A stretch of 19,604 nt of DNA from Gracilaria caudata (taxonomy: Eukaryota > Rhodophyta > Florideophyceae > Gracilariales > Gracilariaceae), in assembly GCA_030374735.1 (NCBI GenBank), contig JASCIV010000431.1, positions 1 to 19,604 of the forward strand. Direction: 5' to 3'. Under the pieces are notes generated by a model that was not told the DNA's origin, ran no database searches, and saw nothing but the letters and a program-made list of their open reading frames with translations. The position numbers and the translations under genes were made by a program. Shown in pieces: positions 1-8,271 of this stretch; the first letter of the stretch is position 1; every line of letters starts with the position of its first letter.

Positions 1-128
1 CCCAACCCCCCCCCCCTCCCACCCTGTCGCCGCTTCCGCCCACCCGCTACGCTGCCTCTCCGCAGCTTGCTCCTTACGCCCCCCTCTCCCTCCTGCTTCC
101 GTGTTAACTGATCTTGCGCCGCGCTCTG
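1..128 (+). promoter_or_regulatory. C/pyrimidine-rich 5' leader or core promoter of the calcium ATPase gene
   Basis: This stretch is strongly C/T-rich, with a run of C near the window edge and several CCCTCTCC-like blocks, and it runs up to the ATG at 129. I see no TATA box. Pyrimidine-rich tracts just upstream of starts recur elsewhere in the window (around 9500-9740), so this is plausibly the transcription-start region and 5' UTR. The role is inferred from composition and position only. Confidence 0.35.
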
Positions 129-3100
129 ATGGACGCCACCGAACTGGGCTCTGCACCACCGCGCTTTTCCATTACCCCAGATGAATTAGTTCGCATTGTC
201 GAGGACCGAGACCGTCAAGCGCTCCAGCTCCTGGGCGGCCCGCCTGGCTTAGCCCAAGTGCTGCATTCCCACCCACAACAAGGGCTCTCGCCCGATGAAA
301 TCTCTGCTGGTACGAAGCCACGCTCCCAGTACTACGGCGCCAACAAATTCAAGTATCCCCCACCAAAGTCCTTCTTGCGACTCGTCTATGAGGCCTTCCA
401 CGATGTCACCATCATCATTCTCAGTGTCGCCGCCATTGTATCCTTAATCATCGGCAGCGCCATTGCCGACAACCGGGAGCACTTTGGCTATCTCGAGGGA
501 ATTGCCATTGTCATTGTCGTTATTGTTGTTGTCATGGTACAAGCTTTAATTGATCGTCAGAAGGAGAAAAAGTTCAGACAGCTCAACTCAGTCAAAGACA
601 ATTACGCTGTCCAGGTTGTGCGCGCTTCCGCTTCCACCAGCGTAGATGCCGAAGGTATCCTCGTCGGCGATGTTATCAAGATTGCTGCAGGCGATAAGCT
701 GCCGGCCGATGCTATCCTGCTGCGTGGCTCGGGGCTCAAGACCAATGAGTCTGCCATGACGGGAGAACCAATTGATGTTCACAAGACTGTGGACGATGAC
801 GTCTTTCTGCTGTCGGGCACCACCGTATCCGAGGGCGTGGGCTTTGCGCTTGTCGTCGCTGTTGGTGAACGTTCGCAGTGGGGCGTTATTCTCAAAGGTC
901 TCATCGTCGAACCGGAGAACACCCCGCTACAAGAACGTCTTGATCGCCTTGCATGGAGTATTGGAAAGCTTGGAATATTGTTTGCGGTGCTAACATTTGC
1001 CGTGTCGCTTATTCGATGGATCGTCGATTCCTCCAGAGCAGGTGAATGGGATGGCAATGAGGTTCTCGACTTCTTCATTGATGCCGTCACTATTGTGGTC
1101 GTTGCTATACCTGAAGGGCTGCCGCTAGCAATTACACTTGGTCTTGCGTTTGCGATGCGAAAGATGATGAAGGACAACAACCTTGTGCGACGATTAGAAG
1201 CATGCGAAACTATGGGATCCGCAACCCAGCTCAATGCCGATAAGACCGGAACGCTCACACAGAATCGAATGACCGTCGTCGAGGCCAATTGGTTTGGACC
1301 GTTCGCCACTTACGATGAAACTCTCTCACCTGCGCCCGACAAGTTATCCGAACAATACCGTAATACGCTCTGCACCACTATGGCGCTTAACACGCAAGCC
1401 AACCTTCAGTTCAACGCGTCAGGTACGATTGACCACCTCGGAAATAAGACCGAGTGTGCGCTGCTACAACTTGTTCATTTGTGGCAGAGAGACTACCATG
1501 CAATACGTAAGGAGCGTGACGTTTTCCGCGTGTACATGTTTGACTCCATCAAAAAGAGTATGAGCACAGCTGAAAGACTAGGGAATGGTGTAGTTCGCCT
1601 GCACACAAAGGGCGCACCGGAACTTGTCGTGAAGAAATGCTCGCAGAAGCTTGAGCCAGATGGGTATACCTGTACCTCTCTCGATAGTGAAGGGAGACAA
1701 AGAATTCTCAGCTATGTCCAAGCTATGGCTAGCAGGGGGTTGCGCACATTGTTGCTGGCGTATCGCGATATCGATCACAGTGAAAATGACGAAACCTTCT
1801 GGCGAGAAGCGCCAGATGACAACCTCACATATGTTGGTGTCGTCGGTATTAAGGACCCTGTTCGTCCTGAAACGCGAGAAGCAGTACGGCAACTTAAGGA
1901 AGCGGGTGTAACAGTTCGTATGGTTACTGGCGATAACAAGCTCACCGCTACGTTTATTGCGAGGGAGGCAGGAATACTTGATCCTGATGGACTTGTTGTA
2001 GAAGGCCCAGAGTTTCGTGCAATGTCCAGAACGGAATTGGACAAGAAGGCTCTGAAGATCCAGGTTCTTGCGCGCTCAACCCCGAATGACAAGCTATTGC
2101 TCGTACGAGAGCACAAAAAGCTGGGAGAAGTCACGAGTGTCACTGGTGATGGCACAAACGGTAAGTGGTTGTTACCCCTCCCCCCCTTCATGGTTCTACG
2201 AGTGTGCCTTTCACGTTTTCAGTGCGAGTGTTTTGTAGGTACTAATTCCAGTGTTTGTGCTTTTGTCATCGCGCTCATCTTACCTGCATTCGTCGTTATC
2301 GAATATTGCAGATGGTCCTGCTTTGAAGGAAGCCGACGTTGGTTTTGCGTTAGGAATTGCTGGTACCGAAATTGCGAAAGAAGCCTGCGACATTGTGATT
2401 CTTGACGATAACATCCAGTCCATGACGAAGGCAGTGCTTTGGGGCAGAAATGTGTATGAGTCCATCAGGAAGTTCCTTCAGTTTCAGCTTGTGGTGAACG
2501 TTGTTGCTGTCACTCTCAATTTCCTCTCTGCGTGTGCGGGACGTGATTTGCCTTTAGGCGCTGTACCTCTGCTTTGGGTGAACATGATCATGGATTCGAT
2601 GGGTGCCTTAGCACTGGCGACTGAGCCTCCGCGTCCAGACCTATTGAAGCGAAAGCCGTTTGGAAGACGAGCGCCGCTTATTAACCGCGCAATGTTTCGC
2701 AACATAATTGGAATGAGCGTTTACCAGCTTGTGGTGTGCCTTATTCTACAATACGCTGGGTCGAATATATTTGGACTGGAATGCGCTTCTGAGAATGACT
2801 GCGAAGCGAGAGACTTGGAAATCAGGAGCATAATCTTCAATGTATTTGTGTTTATGCAGATTGGGTCCGAGTTGAACTCTCGGAGAATCTCGGGGAAGAA
2901 CGTGTTCTCCGGATTGTTCCACAGTTACATGTTCTTGACCATTGTGGTGCTCACAGTTCTGATCCAGGTTGCGCTCATGCTTGGAGTAGGAGGAACAAGA
3001 GTGGGTGACTCCATTGGCATTGGACGTATCAACGGAACCGCGTGGGGTGCTTCGCTTGTGTTAGGTGTATTAGCTCTGCCCTGGGGTTTCCTGGTTCGGC

Positions 3101-3411
3101 TTTTCCCGCTGGATTGGTGCTACGGACCAACGGATGAAGACCCAACCGAGATGTCCAAGCTGGAAAAACTTATTCATATCCCACAGAGGAAGGTGCCTTA
3201 CGAGGGATCGGACCATGAGATCTCGGACGCAACGAAGGAGTCCAGAACAGACGAGACGGAGATCTCGAGCAATCCCGCGAAGGAAGAGCTCGAAAGCGTT
3301 CCGCAGCCGTCGTTGGAAGTTTCACCGTCTCTTGTGAGACTAAGAGTTTTCGTGCACGCCGTTGCGTTCGTGAATGTGGTATCGAGGGGAAAGATGGAGT
3401 CACGATCGTAG
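129..3411 (+). CDS. P-type Ca2+-transporting ATPase, type IIB (PMCA/ACA-like); joined 129..2160, 2312..3411
   Basis: Calcium pump that exports Ca2+ from the cytosol at the plasma membrane or into an internal store. The spliced product is 1043 residues, normal for the family. In order: cytosolic N terminus; first membrane hairpin around residues 85-140; actuator loop with TGEP (211-214; TGES is the commoner form); PEGLPLA in M4 (P328, E329); phosphorylation motif DKTGTLT with D371; nucleotide-binding KGAPE; MVTGDN; hinge motif TGDGTND (672-678); M6 with N768 and D772, the usual ion ligands of type IIB pumps; then the remaining C-terminal helices. Start: the first in-frame ATG is at 129; the frame is open a few codons further upstream but without an ATG. 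Exon 1 read alone runs into intron sequence and stops at 2405, so splicing is needed to restore the conserved ND-PALKEADVGFALG region (here NDGPALKEADVGFALG). The C-terminal tail (about residues 930-1043) is acidic and then ends in a basic/hydrophobic segment, a candidate calmodulin-binding site. Family assignment is secure; membrane location is not. Confidence 0.95.
2161..2311 (+). other. Spliceosomal intron (151 nt) in the calcium ATPase gene
   Basis: Starts GTAAGT at 2161 and ends TTGCAG at 2311. Removing it joins ACAAACG to ATGGTCCT, which rebuilds the invariant Thr-Asn-Asp-Gly-Pro-Ala of the P-type ATPase hinge; the Asp codon is split after its first base (phase 1). The interior is T-rich near the 3' end. 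Confidence 0.95.
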
Positions 3412-3575
3412 CGTGGTTGACGGCTCGTCAACTTTCCTCATCACTTCCACCCACCTTCACCCGCAAATGACATTTCCCCTCTCCCCGTCCGCTCCCTTTG
3501 CTACTCCCTTTAGGCACTGCGGTGTCAATATGAATGTATTACAACCGTGAGCGCAGCTCTATGTGATCTTTTTGT

Positions 3576-3597
3576 TAATAATAATAATAATAATAAT
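3576..3597 (+). repeat. (TAA)7 trinucleotide microsatellite
   Basis: Seven uninterrupted TAA units plus a further T, about 165 nt downstream of the ATPase stop codon and probably within or near its 3' UTR. Read directly from the sequence. Confidence 0.95.
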
Positions 3598-4307
3598 GAG
3601 AGCTGCTTTGTCGTTTGTTGGGATTCAACTTGTCGTTAGATGTGTATATGCTTTGTTTGGTGTTCTGAAGGGAGTTCTGCGAAAAAGGTTTTGCTGGCCT
3701 TGTTTGATATGTTTGTTGATATGTTTGCAGGATATGTGTTTGTCTTCGTGTTTTGCTGTCCTTCGCTCTTCTGTAGCTTTGTTACTTCATTGACATGCAC
3801 GGATTGCAGCGCGACTAATAAGGGCAGCAATGTCGCGTTGCGTAGTCGTAGAAAAGTGAGCTGCGTAAGTTAGTCGTGCAAAACTGCAGAGCACAATAAG
3901 CAAGGTGAATTTGGTCAAACATGTCTCCAGAGGCTGCTAACGTTAGCGAACACTACCAACAAGTGTATCCCTAGCAGTGCCGTTTACGGCGTGTACGAAA
4001 GGGGTTGCGAAACGAGTTTGGTTGCCCGGCAGGCAGTGGTGTGGCTGGTGGAAGCTTGAGTAGGCTGCTCGAGTTGGAGCCCCTGACAAAGATCAGTGGT
4101 TTTGATGCGAGGTATTATCATTCCCGGAGAACCGACGGTACTTGACCAATTGTGAGTTCATTATCGACATGCCAATTGCCACGCTAGATCTCCAGCAGTT
4201 CCATCAAAACACGGAGAAAAGATCAAGATGGCTATGGAACCAAGAAGGTTAGCGCGAGATAAGACCCTTGAAACATGATTTGACGACGCTTCGGTAGGGC
4301 TATCGCT

Positions 4308-4472
4308 ATGACGAGTTTTCATGCAAGGTTGCAAACAAACTTGCTGGACGAAAAAAGCTTAGCCGCAGGCTATAACCCTGATCGCGAACGACAGTGCCTC
4401 CGAGAGCAAAATACCAGGCTGCGTTTGGTCGACATGGCGACAGTTTTCCACCGTGGCATATCAGTCCTGTAG
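4308..4472 (+). CDS. Doubtful small ORF, possibly a remnant of a decayed gene
   Basis: An ATG-initiated 54-codon frame, rich in charged residues and containing RERQCLREQNTRLRL, ends at TAG (4470-4472). The same frame stays open for about 47 further codons after the stop and is again strongly basic (includes APRRRRSHSYRRR) until the next TAG. I recognise no family. It may be a degraded gene with an in-frame stop, a mis-split exon, or chance. Recorded only because the compositional continuity across the stop is unusual for intergenic DNA. Confidence 0.15.
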   Translation: MTSFHARLQTNLLDEKSLAAGYNPDRERQCLREQNTRLRLVDMATVFHRGISVL

Positions 4473-4833
4473 GATTTGTGTAAAGAAATTGAGAGCGTGG
4501 TACGACGACAGAAGGATACACGGCGGCTTGCGGCAAGCTCTCATGAGGAAACAAATGAGGGAAGCGCTCCACGACGGAGGAGAAGTCATTCTTATCGCCG
4601 AAGACAGCTACTGTAGAATAAGAGGAGAGTGTATGCCTGAAAATTGCATCGTCGTTTTGCATGATGCCACTGGGCGGAAGATGAAAGCAACTGCGGAGTG
4701 CGCATGCTCCCGACCATTCAAAAAAAAACAAGAAAAAAAAGATGTTGTTGCTCCTGGCGCCTCGACCTCCGTAGCTCCACCCTGAGAGCACGCTCCCCTC
4801 GCTGTCCCGAGCTTGCCGCCAACTCCCGACAAC

Positions 4834-5958
4834 ATGAAGCAGCCGTACTCACAGTCGGCAGCTTTTGTACAACGACCCTTACTCCTCACAGCGCCGAGAT
4901 TGAGCCGGTGCTCCTCCACCTGTGCTCGTCGACCACTAGCAGCAAACATCAATGAAACCAGCGACCGCTCTAGGGAAGATGAAATCGCCGCCAAGATAGC
5001 CAAGTTGCGCAAACAAAAGCGGCTCAAATCACAGTCATCTGGAATCACCGACGAGAAGGTCAAGCAAGCGTCATCCCCCTCAAGCGCAGAACAACAAAAG
5101 CAAGCCGAGAAGCCGTATTCATTTAACGAGCTCCCAGACTGGAAGAAGGAACAAATTCTCAACAATCAAATAGAGGAGGCCGAACAGTTCTTTAATAAGG
5201 GTTCTTCGCTCACTCCAGCTACAGATTCTAATCAGACAAAAGACAAGGAACAGGATTACCAGCCCAAGGTTTCCACATGGGGTGTTTTCCCACGTCCGGA
5301 CAACATTTCTCGAACATATGGCGGTGGTAGACGCATTCGAAAAGGCGGCGTGGATTTGGAAAGCGAGGAATCCAAAGCACGAGACGAAGCGGTGCGCAAG
5401 CGATTAAAGGCGTATCGGAAGACTAGAGGAATTGACATGGAAAAAGAAGGACAGCATCGCGAAGAAATCGAAAATGCATTGGAAGAGTCCGAAAACTTCA
5501 TGAAGAGGACATTACCATACGAGGCCATAAGCTGTCTCGAAGCAGTGACGCAATTCACATCTGACCGGTCCCGTCTGGGAGGAAAGCTGTTCATGTCACT
5601 GGCGCTTGCTTACGAAAGTGTGGGTCGAAGAGAAGATGCTCGACAAATCTACGTTCGCCTTCGCTCCAGTCCATTTGCGGAAATTTCAAGCAAGGCCAAA
5701 CAACTTGTGTCGGGACTTGACGCAATGCAGCAATTAGGAGTTGAGGATGAAACACAGAAGTCGGGGTATCGGGTGATGAGATTCTCCCTTCCCGATATGA
5801 ACGCTCAGGTGGAGAAACGATATGAAACAGTGGTGCGACACGAAGACGACATCAACACCAGAACAGAAAAAATCAGTTTGGGGACCAACATAGCTTTGGT
5901 CAGTCTGATGACAAGCCCGCTAGTACTGCTACTTATCTTGGAGTGGTTGAAGCGTTGA
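4834..5958 (+). CDS. Probable plastid protein with TPR-like region and C-terminal membrane anchor, function unknown
   Basis: 374 residues. The ATG at 4834 is the first in-frame one. Residues 1-40 are basic and Ser/Thr/Ala/Leu-rich with almost no acidic residues, like a plastid (or mitochondrial) transit peptide. Residues 45-145 are highly charged and low in complexity. A compact block at 147-170 (STWGVFPRP then ISRTYGGGR) looks like a conserved signature. About 205-298 is all-helical with TPR-like spacing (helices around ENFMKR, AISCLEAV, LGGKLFMSLALAYESVGR, DARQIYVRL). Residues 349-371 form one hydrophobic helix followed by Lys-Arg at the extreme C terminus, a tail-anchor arrangement. Function is unknown to me; by architecture it could be a thylakoid or envelope scaffold or assembly factor. 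The last 30 nt overlap the convergent gene at 5929-6366. Confidence 0.8.
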   Translation: MKQPYSQSAAFVQRPLLLTAPRLSRCSSTCARRPLAANINETSDRSREDEIAAKIAKLRKQKRLKSQSSGITDEKVKQASSPSSAEQQKQAEKPYSFNELPDWKKEQILNNQIEEAEQFFNKGSSLTPATDSNQTKDKEQDYQPKVSTWGVFPRPDNISRTYGGGRRIRKGGVDLESEESKARDEAVRKRLKAYRKTRGIDMEKEGQHREEIENALEESENFMKRTLPYEAISCLEAVTQFTSDRSRLGGKLFMSLALAYESVGRREDARQIYVRLRSSPFAEISSKAKQLVSGLDAMQQLGVEDETQKSGYRVMRFSLPDMNAQVEKRYETVVRHEDDINTRTEKISLGTNIALVSLMTSPLVLLLILEWLKR

Positions 5959-6366
5959 CTTAGAACCAGCACGAGCGAAAGGTCGATTAAACACAGATAG
6001 AATACGATTTGCAAAGCCATCCAGACGTATCTCAAGCGACTTGATCCAGTTGAGCACTCCGTCAGGCCGAATGTCTCGTCCAAATCGCTTACCGATGCCT
6101 TGTCCATATCCGAAGCCAACGCCGGCCGCAATGGCCGGGCCGCAAAGCGCGCGCGGCGGACCGTATGCCTTTGTCATTGGCCATCCGAAACCGCAACCGA
6201 AGCCAATTCCCACGCCGATTCCCACGCCGGCCGGCGGAAAGACGGAGGTGGCTTTCCGGAAGTTGTGCGCTGCCTTTGTGATGACGCCAGGAAGACCGGG
6301 CAGATCCGGCGGTTGATCGTTGGCGTTGAAGCACAGCGCCCGTGGGCCGGCTGCTGGACAGCGCAT
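5929..6366 (-). CDS. Glycine-rich protein resembling plant chloroplast inner-envelope glycine-rich proteins
   Basis: 145 residues from the ATG at 6366-6364; the frame remains open upstream, so the true 5' end is uncertain. The centre carries a long hydrophobic Gly-repeat run (GVGIGVGIGFGCGFGWP, about residues 47-63) and a second block (AAGVGFGYGQGIGKRFGRD), a pattern known to me from small plant plastid-envelope proteins of unknown function with GxGxG membrane segments. The C terminus is basic with an amphipathic stretch (LNWIKSLEIRLDGFANRIL). The alternate frames over this region are Arg-rich or low in complexity, which supports this frame. Its stop lies 30 nt inside the 3' end of the convergent gene at 4834-5958. 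Family resemblance is by pattern only; MICOS-like GxGxG proteins are the alternative I considered. Confidence 0.6.
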   Translation of the reverse strand: MRCPAAGPRALCFNANDQPPDLPGLPGVITKAAHNFRKATSVFPPAGVGIGVGIGFGCGFGWPMTKAYGPPRALCGPAIAAGVGFGYGQGIGKRFGRDIRPDGVLNWIKSLEIRLDGFANRILSVFNRPFARAGSKSTLQPLQDK

Positions 6367-6392
6367 GGTCTTTTCCTTTGATCTTGCGAAAC

Positions 6393-6527
6393 TTACGGCG
6401 GAAGAAATGATAGTTTCGGGGGGACGTGGGCGTAGATGAAGTTGGAGACGATGCAGGTAGCAAGGAAGATACCGAGAGCAAGCGACCTCGGAGGGTTGAC
6501 CCACTTGATGAGGGTGCGGACGCACAT
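6393..6527 (-). CDS. Small single-helix membrane ORF, or first exon of the adjacent glycine-rich gene
   Basis: A 44-codon ATG frame beginning MCVRTLIKWVNPPRS with a clear hydrophobic helix (LALGIFLATCIVSNFIY), closing at a TAA that is itself part of a GTAAGT donor-like hexamer at 6396-6391. Third codon positions are mostly C or T, like the real genes here, so it is probably translated. If GTAAGT is used, this is a first exon in phase 2; none of the nearby AG acceptors I tested puts it in frame with the glycine-rich ORF. One extra base in the G homopolymer at 6418-6423 would put both in one frame. Alternatives: a stand-alone mini-protein or an upstream ORF in the leader of the glycine-rich gene. 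Confidence 0.4.
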   Translation of the reverse strand: MCVRTLIKWVNPPRSLALGIFLATCIVSNFIYAHVPPKLSFLPP

Positions 6528-6814
6528 GCATGGCGCAGAGCTCGTTCCCGTCGCAGACGGCCAATGGATTGGCGACAGCGAGCGGGTGCCGCGGGTGCCA
6601 CGCGTGCCGCCCCTGCAGGTGGCAACGTGGAGAGCATCGAGACTTGATCTGCGCAAATATCGATGATGCAGGCCTCTGCCACACGCACGCTCACGGGTTT
6701 CTACGAAGATATGTGCATGGCACATAGATAGTGGATGCTTGCTCCGCCGCCGTAGCCTTTTTATACGCACTTTGCTCACATACTCCCGGACTTCCCGATC
6801 GTCTCGCAGGTCGC
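6528..6814. promoter_or_regulatory. Bidirectional promoter region between the small membrane ORF (-) and monodehydroascorbate reductase (+)
   Basis: About 290 nt separates the two divergent starts, so both genes must draw their control signals from it (or from within it). A CTTTTTATACG element at about 6757-6767 sits roughly 50 nt upstream of the first MDHAR ATG and is the only TATA-like candidate. Inference from layout. Confidence 0.4.
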
Positions 6815-8143
6815 ATGCTGAGACCCCAATTTCGATCCATGGCCACCGCTGCTTCCACCTTCAAGTACATCATCCTTGGCGCCGGCAATGCCGCAGGCTA
6901 CGCCGCGCGCCAGTTCGTTGAGTCGGGGCTCAATCCTAATGAGCTTTGTCTCATCGGCTCCGAACCGTACTATCCGTATGAAAGGCCCGCTCTTTCCAAG
7001 GGCGTTCTCATGAACCCCAAAGCGCGTTTGCCGGGCTTTCATACCTGCGTGGGGTCTGGCGGCGATCGCCAACCGCCGGAGTGGTATGAGCAACATGGAA
7101 TTGTTGCCAAGCTTGGCAAGCCTGTCGTCAAGTTTGATGCCGCCGCGAAGAGCGTTGTGATTGAAGGCGATGAAACTGTCTCTGCTACCGATGCCATCAT
7201 TTTGGCCACCGGGGCGCAGCCCATTCGATTGACTAGGACCGAAGGTCACGATCTGAAGGGCATTCACTATCTCCGAGAGAATGACGATGGCGTCGCACTT
7301 GCTGAAGCGTTGGAGGCCAACAAGGGCAAGTGGGTCATTATTGTGGGTGGCGGTTATATTGGCATGGAGGTCGCCGCTGCCGCTCTTACCGTTGGATGTC
7401 AAGTCAAACTTGTGTTCCCTGAGGAACATCTCATGTCAAGGTTGTTCACCCCCGAACTTGCCGTACATTATGAAAAGGTGTACCTAGAAAAGGGCGCCGT
7501 GTTCCTCAAGAATGGGCGCCTTTGCAAGGCATTTTTGGGAGACGCTGACGGCCATGTTCGTGGCGCAATGATCTGCCAGAACGGAGTGGAGGACATCGAA
7601 GAGGATGCCAGCTTGATTGTCGTCGGGGTCGGTGCGCGTGCGGAAACCGAATTGTACAAGGGGCAATTGCTCATGGATGAACGCGGTGGAGTGATCACAG
7701 ACGCGACTCTCAAAACTTCAGCGGAGGGAGTGTATGCGATTGGTGACATTGCGAATTATCCCCTGAAGATGTATGACAATCGTCCACAACGAACTGAACA
7801 TGTGCAGAACGCACGCGAGACAGCGGCGCATGCTGTGAAGGCCATCATGGCGGGAAGTACCGAAGCGTATGACTACCTGCCGTACTTCTACTCGAGGGTG
7901 TTTGATTTGTCTTGGCAGTTTTTCGGAGACAATGTTGGGGAATGCGTTGTTGTCGGTGACTTTGACCCGCAGTTGCTGGCTGTGTGGGTTAAGGATGGAA
8001 AGTTGTTTGGTGTGTTTATGGAGCATCCTTCTGCGGATGACACGGCCAATATGAAGAAAGTGGCAAGATCGCAGCCTGCTGTGGACGCGGAAGCGCTTGG
8101 TAAATGCAGCAGCGTGGAAGAAGCGTGGAAGTTGTTACTATGA
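6815..8143 (+). CDS. MDHAR: Monodehydroascorbate reductase (FAD-dependent, EC 1.6.5.4)
   Basis: Reduces the monodehydroascorbate radical to ascorbate with NAD(P)H, part of the ascorbate-glutathione cycle that supports H2O2 removal. 442 residues from the first ATG (6815), 434 from a second in-frame ATG at 6839 with a stronger context (CCATGG). The N-terminal FAD-binding motif is YIILGAGNAAGYAA (G22, G24). PYERPALSKG and LPGFHTCVGSGG match plant MDHARs closely. The NAD(P)H-binding motif is VGGGYIGMEVAA (G178, G180, G183); then AIGDIANYPLKMY, the second FAD-contact block, and DYLPYFYSRVFDLSWQFFGDN, the C-terminal interface block of the family. Length is normal for the cytosolic/peroxisomal type. 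There is no C-terminal SKL-like signal. Its 3' end faces the gene at 8272-9036 across 128 nt. Confidence 0.96.
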   Translation: MLRPQFRSMATAASTFKYIILGAGNAAGYAARQFVESGLNPNELCLIGSEPYYPYERPALSKGVLMNPKARLPGFHTCVGSGGDRQPPEWYEQHGIVAKLGKPVVKFDAAAKSVVIEGDETVSATDAIILATGAQPIRLTRTEGHDLKGIHYLRENDDGVALAEALEANKGKWVIIVGGGYIGMEVAAAALTVGCQVKLVFPEEHLMSRLFTPELAVHYEKVYLEKGAVFLKNGRLCKAFLGDADGHVRGAMICQNGVEDIEEDASLIVVGVGARAETELYKGQLLMDERGGVITDATLKTSAEGVYAIGDIANYPLKMYDNRPQRTEHVQNARETAAHAVKAIMAGSTEAYDYLPYFYSRVFDLSWQFFGDNVGECVVVGDFDPQLLAVWVKDGKLFGVFMEHPSADDTANMKKVARSQPAVDAEALGKCSSVEEAWKLLL

Positions 8144-8271
8144 AGTCGTGCCGTTTTTCGCCGCACTTTAGCCAAAATGTAGTGTACTTGTCGTAGCTGA
8201 TTCAGTTGATACGTAAACATGAACTGCGGAAGCACGAGAAACATGGGTGTAGCACCTGTTCGGTGCATGGT

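Larger units (their letters stand above)
3412..4833. other. 1.4-kb intergenic stretch without a convincing gene
   Basis: Holds the 3' UTR of the calcium ATPase gene, a TAA microsatellite, and from about 3920 to 4790 a patchwork of short protein-like reading frames broken by stops in all frames (see findings). A-rich runs at about 4719-4740 lie some 95 nt before the next start codon. I see no RNA gene here. Confidence 0.5.

Noticed and set aside
779..1309. 176-codon open frame antisense to the calcium ATPase
   Set aside because: Lies wholly within the conserved ATPase catalytic region; Ser/Arg-rich shadow composition with no domain. The sense strand explains the sequence.
4608..5165. 185-codon minus-strand frame over the start of the TPR-like gene
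   Set aside because: Cys/Ser/Ala-rich shadow with no recognisable family; the plus-strand gene has a transit peptide, conserved block and membrane anchor.
6426..6666. Plus-strand frames opposite the small membrane ORF
   Set aside because: Arg- and Ala-rich antisense shadows without domains; the minus-strand frame has a clear membrane helix and coding-like third positions.
6089..6694. 201-codon minus-strand frame overlapping the glycine-rich gene
   Set aside because: Arg/Ser/Ala low-complexity composition throughout; the alternative frame carries the ordered Gly-repeat helices.
6776..7429. 217-codon frame antisense to monodehydroascorbate reductase
   Set aside because: Entirely within a securely identified gene; no independent evidence.
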